64,000 nucleotides of DNA from DASUBV01 sp035532295 (GCA_035532295.1 DATKRH010000242.1:4402-68401), one strand, 5' to 3'. Shown: positions 30,320-39,815, counted from the first letter of the stretch. Translations and numbers: made by a program. The notes: a model not told the origin generated them from the letters alone.

Positions 30320-31242
30320 GATCGCAGCTCCCGTCCGGTCAGCTCGAGGAAGACGTCCTCGAGCGTGCGGCTCTCGATGCGCAGGCTCTGGGCGAGGATG
30401 CCGCGCTCCGCGCACCAGGCGGTGACCGTGGCGACGAGCCGGGGATCAACGCCGTCGGTCACCTCGATCATGTAGTGCCCGGCGGGCGACTCCTTGGCCG
30501 CGCTGCCGGCGGGCAGCGCCGCCAGCAGGGCCTCGATGTCCAGGCCCGGCTCGGCCCGGAACCGCAGCTGCCCGGACGAGCCGCACAGCTCGTCGAGCGT
30601 GCCGGCCACCGCCAGCCGCCCGTGGTCGACGATGACGATGCGGTCGGCGAGGCGCTCGGCCTCTTCCATGTAGTGCGTGGCCAGGATCACTGCCGTGCCG
30701 GCGGCCCGCAGTCCCTCGATCAACTCCCAGGTGGCGTGCCGGGCCTGCGGGTCCAGGCCAGCGGTCGGCTCGTCGAGGAACACCAGCTCGGGACGGCCGA
30801 CGACCGCGGCGGCCAGCGACAGCCGCTGCTGCTGGCCGCCGGACAGGCGGCGGAACGGTGTCCGGCCGCAGCCCTCCAGGCCGAGCATCGCCAGCAGCAG
30901 GGCCGGGTCGATGGGATGGGCGTAGAAACTCGCCATCACGCGCAGGTACTCGCTCGCCCTGGCGGCCGTGGGGATGCCGCCGGACTGCAGCATGACGCCG
31001 ACCCGGGGGCGGAGCTCGCGAGCATCGCGCACCGGGTCGAGCCCCAGGACGGCGACGGTGCCGTCGTCGGGCCGCCGGTAGCCCTCGCAGATCTCGATGG
31101 TGGTGGTCTTGCCGGCGCCGTTCGGCCCCAGGATCGCGGTTACCTGGGCCCGGCCCGCGGTCAGCGAGAGGCCGTCCACGGCGGGCTTGCCGCCGTAATG
31201 CTTGACCAGGCCGCGGATGTCGACGGCCGGAGCGCTGCTCAC
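30316..31242 (-). CDS. ABC transporter ATP-binding protein
   Basis: Nucleotide-binding subunit for the downstream permease. Walker A GPNGAGKTTT, signature RLSGGQQQRLSLA, Walker B LVFLDEPTAGLDP and H-loop ATHYMEEAERL are all intact. The daunorubicin-resistance/lipid exporter subfamily (DrrA-like) fits best. Start: GTG 31242 (MSSAPAVDIRGLVKHYGG) fits the family N-terminus; an ATG at 31281 adds 13 residues without homology features. Divergent from the NUDIX gene. Confidence 0.93.
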   Translation of the reverse strand: MSSAPAVDIRGLVKHYGGKPAVDGLSLTAGRAQVTAILGPNGAGKTTTIEICEGYRRPDDGTVAVLGLDPVRDARELRPRVGVMLQSGGIPTAARASEYLRVMASFYAHPIDPALLLAMLGLEGCGRTPFRRLSGGQQQRLSLAAAVVGRPELVFLDEPTAGLDPQARHATWELIEGLRAAGTAVILATHYMEEAERLADRIVIVDHGRLAVAGTLDELCGSSGQLRFRAEPGLDIEALLAALPAGSAAKESPAGHYMIEVTDGVDPRLVATVTAWCAERGILAQSLRIESRTLEDVFLELTGRELRS

Positions 31243-31346
31243 GCTGGCGAGTCTAGGGTTCGCCCGGCGCTGCCCCGCCATGGGCCGGCCGGCAGGCGGC
31301 CGCCAGGCGGCCGGTGCGGCGGCCGGCCCATGAGAGCCTGGAGCGC

Positions 31347-31835
31347 GTGAATATCTCCCCCGCCACCCCCCGCACCCCCCGCCGCGCCGGCCGCGTGCTG
31401 GTGATCGACCCCGACGGCCGGGTCCTGCTGCTGCAGGGATTCGATCCGGCGGTCCCGCAGCGGCGGTTCTGGTTCACGATCGGCGGGGGAGCGGACCCCG
31501 GCGAGACCCTGGTTCAGGCCGCGGCCCGGGAGCTGCGCGAGGAATCCGGCATCACCGCCGAGCCCGCCGCCCTCGGCGAGCCGGTCTGGCGGCGGGTCGC
31601 CGAGTTCAGCTATGACGGCCGGCGCTACCGGCAGGACGAGGAGTACTTCCTGCTGCGCACTGGCGTGGTGGAGATCACCCTGGACGGGCTGGAGGAAGCC
31701 GAGCAGCAGACGGTCATCGCGCACCGGTGGTGGGGCGCCGACGAGCTGGTCGCCTCGGGCGAGCCGTTCGTTCCGCTCGAGCTGCCCGCCCTGCTGCGCG
31801 AGCTGGCCTGCCCCGCTCACGAGGCGGCGCGATGA
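31347..31835 (+). CDS. NUDIX hydrolase
   Basis: Hydrolyses a nucleoside diphosphate linked to another moiety; substrate unknown. The NUDIX box is complete: GGGADPGETLVQAAARELRE continuing ESGI (G-x5-E-x7-REL-x-EE-x-G-I). GTG 31347 follows ctggag and gives a 162-aa protein with the beta strand VLVIDPDGRVLLLQG at residue ~16; a GTG at 31314 would add 11 residues. The 3' end overlaps the relic LuxR gene on the other strand. Confidence 0.9.
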   Translation: MNISPATPRTPRRAGRVLVIDPDGRVLLLQGFDPAVPQRRFWFTIGGGADPGETLVQAAARELREESGITAEPAALGEPVWRRVAEFSYDGRRYRQDEEYFLLRTGVVEITLDGLEEAEQQTVIAHRWWGADELVASGEPFVPLELPALLRELACPAHEAAR

Positions 31836-32140
31836 TCGTGGGCCTGGCGGATGATCTCGGCCGGGAGCGCGCGCCCAGCTTGCCCAGGATGTGCGAGACG
31901 TGGGTCTGGATGGTGTTGCGGGACAGGAACATCGCGGCCGCGATGTCGGGGTTGGACAGCCCGGCTCCGACCAGCCCGGCGACCGTCAGCTCGGTCGGGG
32001 TCAGGGACTCCCAGCCGGCGGTCGGGACCGACCGGTAGCTGCCCCGGCCGCGCCGGACGCCGTAGGGCTCCCAGCGCCCCGACCAGCCCGTCCAGGAGCG
32101 CCAGCTCGGCGGCACGCCCCACAAACCAGTCATCCGTCAT
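31817..32140 (-). pseudogene. Remnant of a LuxR-family (LAL-type) regulator, frameshifted and internally deleted
   Basis: The frame from ATG 32140 begins MTDDWFVGRAAELALLDGLVG, the typical start of a large ATP-binding LuxR regulator. The frame then loses sense, and the LuxR DNA-binding helix-turn-helix (SLTPTELTVAGLVGAGLSNP, then IAAAMFLSRNTIQTHVSHIL and GKLGARSR) is read in the next phase. The last residues (AEIIRQAHDHRAAS) return to the first phase. So two frameshifts are needed and the whole ATPase/TPR middle is missing. The final shift looks like loss of one G in the cggg after GARSR. It is not likely to make a working protein. Confidence 0.75.
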
Positions 32141-32223
32141 AAGCGCGATCGTAGTGGCACAAACTACCGCGATTCCCGCGAGTCTCGGCGGGGCTAGCGA
32201 GCCCGTGGTGAGCGAGCCTGTGG

Positions 32224-33735
32224 TTAGCGCGCGGGCGTCACGAACCGGGCGAGCTGCTCCGACTGCTCGATCCGGCTGGGCTCGTGCACGTACATCATGT
32301 GGCCCGCCTCGAAGTAGCTGAACTCGATGTTGGCCGCCAGTTCCGGCGGGACGGCCAGGTGGGCGAAGGTGTGCTCGGCCGCGAAGTACGGGGTCGCCCC
32401 GTCGTGGTAGCCGCAGGCCACGTGCACCCGCATGTGCGGGTTCGTCCGCATCGCCGCCGCCAGCTTGTCCGCCACGTACAGGTGGGCGCCCTCGAACTCC
32501 TTGTAGGACCAGGGGCGGACCCGGCTCGTCAGGATCTCGTACGGCAGGTCGCTGTGGTACTCCAGCTCGCCCCGCACGTAATGGTTGAGGGTGGCGGCAT
32601 ACGGGCCGGTGATGGCGTCGATCGAGGGATCACTGGTCCAGTGCTCCCGGCCGTAGTCGTCCTCCCAGCCGGTGAACCGGCCGTCGAGCCGGCCCACGGT
32701 CCGCCGCTGCGACCGCAGCAGCTCGGTGAAGAAGCGGACGTGCTCGGGCCGCAGGTTGACCCGGTCGACGTAATCCTCCGTCAGCCCGGTCAGCGCCGCC
32801 ACCCGCGCGATGGCGGTCGCGCGCTGCGCCGCGCTGAGCCGCGAGCCGCGGCCGAGCGCCCACAGGTAGTCCCGCGACGCGTACGCCTCCGCCTCGTCCA
32901 GCACCTCGCGCAGCGGCCGGCCGCCGTGCTTGCCGTGATAGTGCGCGATCGCCGCGTAGGTCGGCAGGTAGTGCACGAAGGCGTCGTCGTTGCCGCTGCT
33001 GAAGACCGTGGTCCCGCCGTCCAGGAAGCAGGAGATCAGGATGAGGCCGTTCAGGTACATTCCATAACGTTCCTGCAGGTGCCGGGCCAGGCCCGCCGCG
33101 CGGGTCGTGCCGTAGGACTCGCCGCACAGGTACTTGGGGGATATCCACCGGTCGTTGCGCGTGGTCCACAGCCGGATCACCTCGCCGACCGACTCGATAT
33201 CGCCGGCGAACCCGTGGAAGTCGGCGGGCTTGCCGCCGGTGACCGCCCGCGAGAACCCGGTCGAGACCGGGTCGATGAACACCAGGTCGCTGTGCCGCAG
33301 CAGGGTCTGCTCGTTGTCCGCCAGCCCGTAGGGCGGTGGCAGCAGCGCGCCGGCGTCCCCCATCAGCACCCGGCGCGGCCCGAGCAGGCCCAGGTGCAGC
33401 CAGACGCTGGCCGAGCCAGGCCCGCCGTTGAACGCGAAGGTCACCGGGCGGTCCGCCACGTCCGCCCCGTCGGCGGTGTACGCGACGACGAACACCTCCG
33501 CGGTGGCCTTATGGCCCTCGAACGCGTCGTCGGCCTGCTGCTCCTTGCGCAGCACCATCCGGCCCGCGGTGACCGTGTACGACAGGGGTGCGCCGGGTGC
33601 GCCGGGTGCGCCGGGTGCGCCCCCGACGGTGATCTCGTGATGGGTGACGGTCAGGTCGTCCTTCGGATCGGCCCGCTTGTCCCGCTCGTCCCGTGCGGCC
33701 CGCTCGTCCCGCTCGCCGTTGTCCGCCTCGGTCAT
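32224..33735 (-). CDS. Serine carboxypeptidase, S10 family
   Basis: Carboxypeptidase-Y-type hydrolase. Visible are FAFNGGPGSASVWLHLGLLGPRR (oxyanion region), FIDPVSTGFSRA, the nucleophile in YLCGESYGTTRAAGLARHL, and the catalytic His in FSYFEAGHMMY. No clear signal peptide: the N-terminus is a charged, disordered run (ERDERAARDERDKRADPKDD) plus a GAPGAPGAPGAP repeat (near 33586-33621) before the enzyme domain, so it is likely cytoplasmic or leaderless. 503 aa. It overlaps the next upstream gene by 4 bp. Confidence 0.92.
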   Translation of the reverse strand: MTEADNGERDERAARDERDKRADPKDDLTVTHHEITVGGAPGAPGAPGAPLSYTVTAGRMVLRKEQQADDAFEGHKATAEVFVVAYTADGADVADRPVTFAFNGGPGSASVWLHLGLLGPRRVLMGDAGALLPPPYGLADNEQTLLRHSDLVFIDPVSTGFSRAVTGGKPADFHGFAGDIESVGEVIRLWTTRNDRWISPKYLCGESYGTTRAAGLARHLQERYGMYLNGLILISCFLDGGTTVFSSGNDDAFVHYLPTYAAIAHYHGKHGGRPLREVLDEAEAYASRDYLWALGRGSRLSAAQRATAIARVAALTGLTEDYVDRVNLRPEHVRFFTELLRSQRRTVGRLDGRFTGWEDDYGREHWTSDPSIDAITGPYAATLNHYVRGELEYHSDLPYEILTSRVRPWSYKEFEGAHLYVADKLAAAMRTNPHMRVHVACGYHDGATPYFAAEHTFAHLAVPPELAANIEFSYFEAGHMMYVHEPSRIEQSEQLARFVTPAR

Positions 33736-34526
33736 GGCACCGAAGCCGCGGTGCTCCGCGCCGCGGCGGCGGCCAGCGCCCGGAACAGGCTCGGGTCATC
33801 GCCGGCCTCGGGGTGCCACTGCACCGCGACCGCGAACGGGTGCTGGGCACGATCGAGCTCCACCGCCTCGATCGTGCCGTCGGGGGCCCAGGCGGTGGCG
33901 GTCAGGCCGTCACCCAGCCGCTCGATGGCCTGATGATGATGAGTGGGCACGACGACCGGCAGGTGGTCGGTCAGGTCCGTCCGGTTCAGGATCGAGGCCA
34001 GGCGGCTGCCGGGCGTGATGGCGACCTCGTGGCGGCCATAACCGCCCGGCTCCGGCGAATGGCCCTCATGGCCGACCAGGTCCGGCAGGTGCTGGTACAG
34101 GGTGCCGCCCATCGCGACGTTGAGGACCTGCAGGCCGCGGCAGACGCCGAGCACCGGCAGCCGGCGGGACACCGCGGCCGTCAGCAGCGCCAGCTCCGCG
34201 CCGTCGCGAGCGGGGCTGGCCGGGCCGCAGTGCGGGTCGCGCTCCGCGCCGTAGCGGGCCGGATCGATGTCCCCCCCGCCGGACAGCACGAGCCCGTCGA
34301 GGCGGCCGATCACCTCGTCGATCCCGGCGATCGGCGGCAACAGCACCGGGATCGCGCCCGCCGCGGCCACCTGGGTGACGTAGCGATCCGGGAGCAGCAC
34401 GGCGGGCAGGTCCCAGGCCCCCCAGCGCGCCTGCTGGCCGTAGGCGCTGATGCCGATCAGAGGCGGCCGGGCCCCGGCCTCGCCCAGCGGGCTCCCGGGC
34501 CGGTCGATCCGGGTCTCGCTCACCAC
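33732..34526 (-). CDS. Gamma-glutamyl-gamma-aminobutyrate hydrolase family protein (class I GATase)
   Basis: Class I glutamine amidotransferase fold as in PuuD, which releases GABA from gamma-glutamyl-GABA. The catalytic Cys is in PVLGVCRGLQVLNVAMGG, the His/Glu in VAVQWHPEAG. LVLSGGGDIDPARYG is the family oxyanion-strand motif. 264 aa, GTG start. It sits beside a glutamine-synthetase-like gene, an aldehyde dehydrogenase and a permease, which together suggest a gamma-glutamylated (poly)amine pathway. Confidence 0.9.
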   Translation of the reverse strand: MVSETRIDRPGSPLGEAGARPPLIGISAYGQQARWGAWDLPAVLLPDRYVTQVAAAGAIPVLLPPIAGIDEVIGRLDGLVLSGGGDIDPARYGAERDPHCGPASPARDGAELALLTAAVSRRLPVLGVCRGLQVLNVAMGGTLYQHLPDLVGHEGHSPEPGGYGRHEVAITPGSRLASILNRTDLTDHLPVVVPTHHHQAIERLGDGLTATAWAPDGTIEAVELDRAQHPFAVAVQWHPEAGDDPSLFRALAAAAARSTAASVP

Positions 34527-34564
34527 GTCACCTCCGTGTCAGCCGAACTACCGTGTCCGCCGAA

Positions 34565-35329
34565 CTACAAGGGTGTCACATACGCACCGCTGATACCGCC
34601 GTCCACCAGGAACGACGATGCCGTCATGAACGAGGAGTCGTCGCTGGCCAGGAACGCGACGGCGGCCGCGATCTCCTCGGGCTCGCCGAACCGGCCCATC
34701 GGCACGTGCACGAGGCGCCGGGCCGCCCGCTCGGGGTCGGAGGCGAATAGCTCGCGCAGCAGCGGCGTGCTGACCGGTCCCGGGCACAGCGCGTTCACCC
34801 GGATGCCCTCGCGCGCGAACTGCACGCCGAGCTCCCGGCTCATCGCCAGCACCCCGCCCTTGGAGGCGGTGTAGGAGATCTGCGAGGTCGCGGCGCCCAG
34901 CACGGCGACGAACGAGGCGGTGTTGATGATCGATCCCTTGCCGGCGCGCCGCATGTGCGGGATGACGTACTTGCAGCACAGGTAGACCGAGGTGAGGTTG
35001 ACCTCCTGGACCCGGCGCCACGCGTCCAGGCCGGTGGTCAGGATGGAGTCATCCTCGGGCGGCGAGATGCCCGCGTTGTTGAACGCGATGTCGATCCGGC
35101 CCAGCCGCTGCGCCACCTCGTCGAACAGCCCGCGGACCTGCTCCTCGCTGGCCACGTCGGCCGCCAGGAACAGGCCGCCAACTTCGTCCGCCGCGGCCTG
35201 CCCCGCGGCCTCGTCGATGTCGACGGCGACCACCCGGGCGCCCTCGGCGGCCAGCCGCCGCACGCTCGCGAGCCCGATGCCGCTACCCGCGCCGGTAACC
35301 ACGGCGACCCGATCCTGCAGGCGCTCCAT
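34565..35329 (-). CDS. Short-chain dehydrogenase/reductase
   Basis: Classical SDR of 254 aa. Cofactor motif VAVVTGAGSGIGLASVRRLA at the N-terminus, Asp in VVAVDIDEAAG (NAD preference inferred), structural NNAG in IDIAFNNAGIS, and the catalytic Tyr-Lys in YTASKGGVLAM. Substrate cannot be read from the sequence; by context it may oxidise or reduce an intermediate of the neighbouring amine pathway. Confidence 0.9.
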   Translation of the reverse strand: MERLQDRVAVVTGAGSGIGLASVRRLAAEGARVVAVDIDEAAGQAAADEVGGLFLAADVASEEQVRGLFDEVAQRLGRIDIAFNNAGISPPEDDSILTTGLDAWRRVQEVNLTSVYLCCKYVIPHMRRAGKGSIINTASFVAVLGAATSQISYTASKGGVLAMSRELGVQFAREGIRVNALCPGPVSTPLLRELFASDPERAARRLVHVPMGRFGEPEEIAAAVAFLASDDSSFMTASSFLVDGGISGAYVTPL

Positions 35330-35371
35330 CAGCTAGCCCTTCTACTCGTCGGTGCTTCAGACATCGGTGCG

Positions 35372-36745
35372 TCAGACATCGGTCGAGATGAAGACGTTCT
35401 TGGTCTCGGTGAACGCCTCCAGCGCGTCCGGACCGAGCTCACGCCCGAGACCGGACTGCTTGAACCCCCCGAACGGGGTCCAGTAGCGCACCGACGCATG
35501 CGAGTTGACCGACAGGTTGCCGGTCTCCACGCCACGGGCCACCCGGATCGCCCGGCCGACGCTGCCGGTCCAGATGGAGCCGGACAGCCCGTAGGGGGTG
35601 TCGTTGGCGATCGCCACCGCGTCGGCCTCGTCGGTGAACGGCGTGACCGTGACCACCGGCCCGAATACCTCGTCGACAAAGGCGGGGCAGTCGGGGCCGG
35701 CCGGCGCGAGCACGGTCGGCGGGAACCAGTACCCCGCTCCCCGCGGCGCGCTGCCGCGGAACGCGACCGGCGCGTCGTCGGGCACGTAGGCCGCGACCCG
35801 CTCGCGGTGCGCGGCCGAGATCAAGGGCCCCATCTGGGTGGCCTCGTCGGCCGGGTCGCCGACCCGGACGCTCCGCACCGCGGGCTCGAGCAGCTCCATG
35901 AAACGGTCATAGACCGAGCGCTCCACGAGGATCCGGGACCGCGCGCAGCAGTCCTGCCCGGCGTTGTCGAAGACCGCCTGCGGCGCCGCGGCCGCCGCGC
36001 GCTCGATGTCGGCGTCGGCGAACACGATGTTGGCGCTCTTGCCGCCCAGCTCCAGCGTCACGCGCTTCACCTGGCGGGCGCAGCCCGCCATGATCTCGCG
36101 GCCGACCGCCGTCGATCCGGTGAAGACGATCTTGCGGACGGCCGGGTGGTCGACCAGGCGCTGGCCGACCACGCTGCCCTGGCCCGGCAGGACCTGGAAG
36201 ACGTGCTCGGGCAGCCCCGCCGCCAGGGCCAGCTCGCCGATCCGCATCGCGGTCAGCGGGGTGACCTCGGCGGGCTTGGCGATCACCGTGTTGCCGGCCG
36301 CCAGCGCCGGCGCCATGCCCCAGGCCAGGATCGGCATCGGGAAGTTCCACGGCACGATCAGGCCGACCACGCCCAGCGGCTCCGCGAAGGTGACGTTCAG
36401 GCCGCCGGCCACCGGGATCTGCTTTCCGATCAGCCGCTCCGGCCCGGCCGAGTAGTACAGCAGCACATCCCGGACATGCTCGGCCTCCCACGTCGCCTGC
36501 CCGATCGGGTGCCCCGAGCCCGCGACCTCGAGCGCGGCCAGCTCGGCGGCGTGGGCGTCCACCTCGGCTGCGAACCGGCGCAGCAGCCGGGCCCGGTCGC
36601 CCGGCGCGACCGCGCGCCAGGCGGCCTGCGCGGCGGCCGCCCGCTCGATGGCGGCGTCGGCCTGCCGCGCCGACGTCAGCGTCACCGTCGTGACCGGGTC
36701 CTCGGTGGCCGGGTTCACCACGGTGTACTGCGTGCTTTCAGACAT
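35372..36745 (-). CDS. Aldehyde dehydrogenase
   Basis: NAD(P)-dependent aldehyde dehydrogenase; by context, gamma-glutamyl-aminobutyraldehyde (PuuC-like) is a plausible substrate. Visible: VVGLIVPWNFPMPILAWGMAPALAAGN (NAD/active-site loop), the Glu in VTLELGGKSANIVF, and the catalytic Cys in FDNAGQDCCARSRILVE. ATG 36745 (MSESTQYTVVNPATED) follows gcgggagagc; the longer frame from 36790 is only a Gly-Thr-Ser run from a 9-bp repeat. 457 aa. Confidence 0.92.
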   Translation of the reverse strand: MSESTQYTVVNPATEDPVTTVTLTSARQADAAIERAAAAQAAWRAVAPGDRARLLRRFAAEVDAHAAELAALEVAGSGHPIGQATWEAEHVRDVLLYYSAGPERLIGKQIPVAGGLNVTFAEPLGVVGLIVPWNFPMPILAWGMAPALAAGNTVIAKPAEVTPLTAMRIGELALAAGLPEHVFQVLPGQGSVVGQRLVDHPAVRKIVFTGSTAVGREIMAGCARQVKRVTLELGGKSANIVFADADIERAAAAAPQAVFDNAGQDCCARSRILVERSVYDRFMELLEPAVRSVRVGDPADEATQMGPLISAAHRERVAAYVPDDAPVAFRGSAPRGAGYWFPPTVLAPAGPDCPAFVDEVFGPVVTVTPFTDEADAVAIANDTPYGLSGSIWTGSVGRAIRVARGVETGNLSVNSHASVRYWTPFGGFKQSGLGRELGPDALEAFTETKNVFISTDV

Positions 36746-36826
36746 GACTGCTCTCCCGCTCGTCCCGCTCGTCCCGCTCATCCCGCACATCAGTTTCCCG
36801 CCCGGCGCAGCCGGACACCCGGCGCG

Positions 36827-38218
36827 CTAGATGCGCTCGAAGCAGCGCCGCAGCTCCCAGTCGGTCACCGCCGCGTCGTAGGCGGCCAGCTCGACGCGGG
36901 CGTAGTTCGCGTAGTGGCTGATCACCTCGGGCCCGAACGCCGCGGCCGCGAGGTCGCTGCCTTCCCAGAGCGCCAGCGCGTCGCGGAGCGTCTGCGGCAC
37001 CCGGACGCTGTCGTCGGCGTAGGCGTTGCCCGGGTAGGCGGGCTCCAGGGGCAGCTCGTTATCGATCCCGTGCAGGCCCGCGGCGATCATCGCGGCGACC
37101 GCGAGGTAGGGGTTGACATCACCGCCGGGCGTGCGGTTCTCCGGCCGGAGCGAGGGCCCGTGCCCGACCAGCCGCAGTGCGCAGGTCCGGTTGTCGACGC
37201 CCCACCGGACGGCCGTGGGCGCGAAGCTGCCCGCCGCGAACCGCTTATAGGAGTTGATGTTGGGCGCGTAGCACAGGGTCAGCTCGCGCAGCGCGGCCAG
37301 CTGGCCCGCCAGGAAATGCTCGCCGGTCTTCGACAGCCCGTGCGGGCCGTCTCCGGCCAGCACGGGCCCGCCGTCCTCATCGCGCACCGACAGGTGGATG
37401 TGGCACGAGTTGCCCTCGCGGGCGTTCGGCTTGGCCATGAACGTGATGCTCATGCCCTCCTGAGCGGCGATCTCCTTGGCCCCCGTCTTATAAATCGAAT
37501 GGTTATCGCAGGTGGTCACCGCCTCGGCGTACCGGAAGGCGATCTCGTGCTGGCCGAGGTTGCACTCGCCCTTGGCCGACTCCACGTACATGCCCGCGTC
37601 GGCCATCCCCAGCCGGATCCTGCGCAGCAGCGGCTCGACCCTGGACGTGCCCAGGATCGAGTAGTCCACGTTGTACTGGTTGGCCGGGGACAGGTCGCGG
37701 TAGTCCTTGGCGGCCGCCTCCTCATAGGTGTCGGTGTAGACGACGAACTCCAGCTCCGTGCCGGCCAGCGCGATCCAGCCGCGATCGGCCAGGCGGCGGA
37801 TCTGCCGCTGCAGGATCTGCCGCGGCGAGGCGGCCACCGGCGATCCGTCATGCCAGATCAGGTCCGCCAGCACCAGGGCCGTGGCCGGGTGCCACGGAAC
37901 CCGCCGCAGGGTGTCCAGGTCCGGCCGCAGCACGAAGTCGCCGTAACCCGTGTCCCAGGACGACATGGCGTACCCGTCCACCGTGTTCATGTCGACATCC
38001 ACGGCCAGCAGGTAGTTACAGCCCTCCGAGAAGTTCTCCGCGACCTCGTCGAGGAAGAACTCGGCGGATAGCCGCTTGCCCTGGAGCCGGCCCTGCATGT
38101 CGGTGAAGGCGAGCACGACCGTGTCGATCTCGCGCTCGCCCACCTCCACGCGCAGCCGCTCGAGGGTCAGCATCCCGCGCTGCTGGCTGTAGGGGCCATG
38201 GCCCCGGTAGAGCGGCAT
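36827..38218 (-). CDS. Glutamine-synthetase-family ligase (GlnA3/PuuA-like, probable gamma-glutamyl-amine ligase)
   Basis: GS-fold enzyme, 463 aa, with DTVVLAFTDMQGRLQGKRL at the N-terminus, ESAKGECNLGQHEIAFRYAE (metal-binding), FMAKPNAREGNSCHIHLSV, and RPENRTPGGDVNPYLAVAA. It differs from the housekeeping GlnA in length and in the substrate loops and groups by eye with gamma-glutamylpolyamine ligases (GlnA3/PuuA). The true start may be ATG 38173 (MLTLERLRVEVG). Lies directly after the permease, before aldehyde dehydrogenase. Confidence 0.88.
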   Translation of the reverse strand: MPLYRGHGPYSQQRGMLTLERLRVEVGEREIDTVVLAFTDMQGRLQGKRLSAEFFLDEVAENFSEGCNYLLAVDVDMNTVDGYAMSSWDTGYGDFVLRPDLDTLRRVPWHPATALVLADLIWHDGSPVAASPRQILQRQIRRLADRGWIALAGTELEFVVYTDTYEEAAAKDYRDLSPANQYNVDYSILGTSRVEPLLRRIRLGMADAGMYVESAKGECNLGQHEIAFRYAEAVTTCDNHSIYKTGAKEIAAQEGMSITFMAKPNAREGNSCHIHLSVRDEDGGPVLAGDGPHGLSKTGEHFLAGQLAALRELTLCYAPNINSYKRFAAGSFAPTAVRWGVDNRTCALRLVGHGPSLRPENRTPGGDVNPYLAVAAMIAAGLHGIDNELPLEPAYPGNAYADDSVRVPQTLRDALALWEGSDLAAAAFGPEVISHYANYARVELAAYDAAVTDWELRRCFERI

Positions 38219-38279
38219 CCGGCTCCGATCGTGTCGATATCCTGGTACTGGCGTTATTCATTCCCGGCGTGGACAGGGC

Positions 38280-39815
38280 TCAGGCCGACAACTCCCGCTC
38301 GATCGCCGCCAGCTCGTCCGGCGAACCCTGGACCCGCGGGCCGGTGAACCACTTCCGGGCCGAGACGAGCCAGTAGATGCCGGCGAAGCCGACCACTACG
38401 GCGACGGCGATCACGGCGTAGTTGAACGTGGACCAGGTGATCGGGCCGACCTGCGGCAGCATGAACAGGATCGTGATGATGACGACCCAGGTCACCGCGA
38501 TGATCCCGATCGGCTTGCTCCACCGGCCCAGGTGCCAGGGGCCGCGCTCGAAGCTGTCGCCCTGGCGCAGGCGCAGGAAGGTCGGCAGCACGTAGGCGAT
38601 GTACAGGCCGATGACGGCGATGGACGTGACCGCCGCGTAAGCGGTGTAGTTCCAGAGGTAGGGCAGGCCAAGGATGAGGGCGCCGACGGCGGCCAGCCAG
38701 ATCGCGTTCGTGGGCGTCCGGGTGCGCTTGTTCACCCGGTGCCAGAACGCGGAGCCCGGCAGGGCGCCGTCCCGCGAGAACGCGTAGATCATCCGCGAGT
38801 TGGCGGTCACCGAGGACATGCCGCAGAAGAGCTGAGCGCCGATCGCGATGAGCAGCAGCAGCTTGCCCACGGCCGACCCGGCGGCGTCGATGAAGATCTG
38901 GGCCGGCGGCACTCCCGTCGCGGACAGCCGCTCGGGCTCGTAGTGCTGGATCGCGAAGGTGATCCCGATCAGCAGGATCCAGCCGGCGAACAGCGACACC
39001 ACGATCGAGCTCACGATGCCGCGGGGGCCGCTGCGGGCCGCGTCGTGGGTTTCCTCGGTCATGTGCGCGGAAGCGTCGTAGCCGGTGAAGGTGTACTGCG
39101 CCAGCAGCAGCCCGATCAGCACGATGTAGATCGTGCCGATGTGCAGTCCGGTGTCGTTGACGAAGTGCCCGAAGACGAAGCTCGCCGACTGGTGGTGGGT
39201 CGGCTTGAAGGCCAGTACCCCGACGATGATGAGCACGCCGAGGATGTGCCACCAGACGCTGATGTCGTTCAGCAGCGCGACCAGCCTGATCCCGAACTGG
39301 TTCAGCAGGCCGTGCACGAGCAGGACGATGGCATAGATCAGGACGGTCACCCAGTGCGCCGTGCTCCAGCCCCACTCCAGGGTGCCGAAGGCGTTGATGA
39401 AGAACGCCGCGCCGAAGTCGATGCCCGCGGTCACCGCCACCTGGCCGAGGAAGTTGAACCAGCCCGTGAACCAGGACCAGGCGGGCCCGTTGCGGCGAGC
39501 CAGTTTCGCCGACCAGTAGTACAGGCCGCCGGCGGTCGGGAAGCTGGAGCAGACCTCCGCCATGGCCAGGCCGACGAACAGGGTCATGATGCCGACGAAC
39601 GGCCAGCCCCAGACGATGACAGCCGGCCCGCCGGTACCCATGCCGTACCCGTACAGCGTCAGGCAGCCGGACAGGATCGAGATGATCGTGAACGAGACGG
39701 CGAAGTTCGAGAAGCCCGACATCCGCCGTCGCAGTTCCTGCGCGTAGCCGAGCCTGTGCAGGGTCTCCTCGTCGCTGCTCAGCGGCGCGGATGATGCGTG
39801 CTCATTGACCGCCAC
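38280..39815 (-). CDS. Amino acid/polyamine permease (APC superfamily)
   Basis: Twelve-helix permease of the APC superfamily, 511 aa. The N-terminal motif RRRMSGFSNFAVSFTIISIL and AGGLYYWSAKLARRNGPAWSWFTGWFNFLGQ are typical of the amino acid/choline/GABA group. GTG 39815 is preceded by aaggagag at ideal spacing and gives a cytoplasmic N-terminus; the longer frame to 39935 would cross the regulatory palindrome. First gene of the - strand amine cluster. Confidence 0.9.
   Translation of the reverse strand: MAVNEHASSAPLSSDEETLHRLGYAQELRRRMSGFSNFAVSFTIISILSGCLTLYGYGMGTGGPAVIVWGWPFVGIMTLFVGLAMAEVCSSFPTAGGLYYWSAKLARRNGPAWSWFTGWFNFLGQVAVTAGIDFGAAFFINAFGTLEWGWSTAHWVTVLIYAIVLLVHGLLNQFGIRLVALLNDISVWWHILGVLIIVGVLAFKPTHHQSASFVFGHFVNDTGLHIGTIYIVLIGLLLAQYTFTGYDASAHMTEETHDAARSGPRGIVSSIVVSLFAGWILLIGITFAIQHYEPERLSATGVPPAQIFIDAAGSAVGKLLLLIAIGAQLFCGMSSVTANSRMIYAFSRDGALPGSAFWHRVNKRTRTPTNAIWLAAVGALILGLPYLWNYTAYAAVTSIAVIGLYIAYVLPTFLRLRQGDSFERGPWHLGRWSKPIGIIAVTWVVIITILFMLPQVGPITWSTFNYAVIAVAVVVGFAGIYWLVSARKWFTGPRVQGSPDELAAIERELSA

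Noticed and set aside
28397..30475. 692-codon open frame on the + strand
   Set aside because: Antisense to ctaA, the EamA gene and the ABC permease; no recognisable domain.
36750..36785. Repeated ccgctcgtc units as regulatory iterons before the aldehyde dehydrogenase
   Set aside because: The same kind of 9-bp run occurs inside the S10 peptidase coding region (about 33680-33718), so slippage repeats explain it better than a binding-site array.
34955..38071. 1038-codon open frame on the + strand
   Set aside because: Antisense to the SDR, aldehyde dehydrogenase and glutamine-synthetase-like genes, each with intact catalytic motifs; low-complexity Arg/His/Gly/Asp composition.
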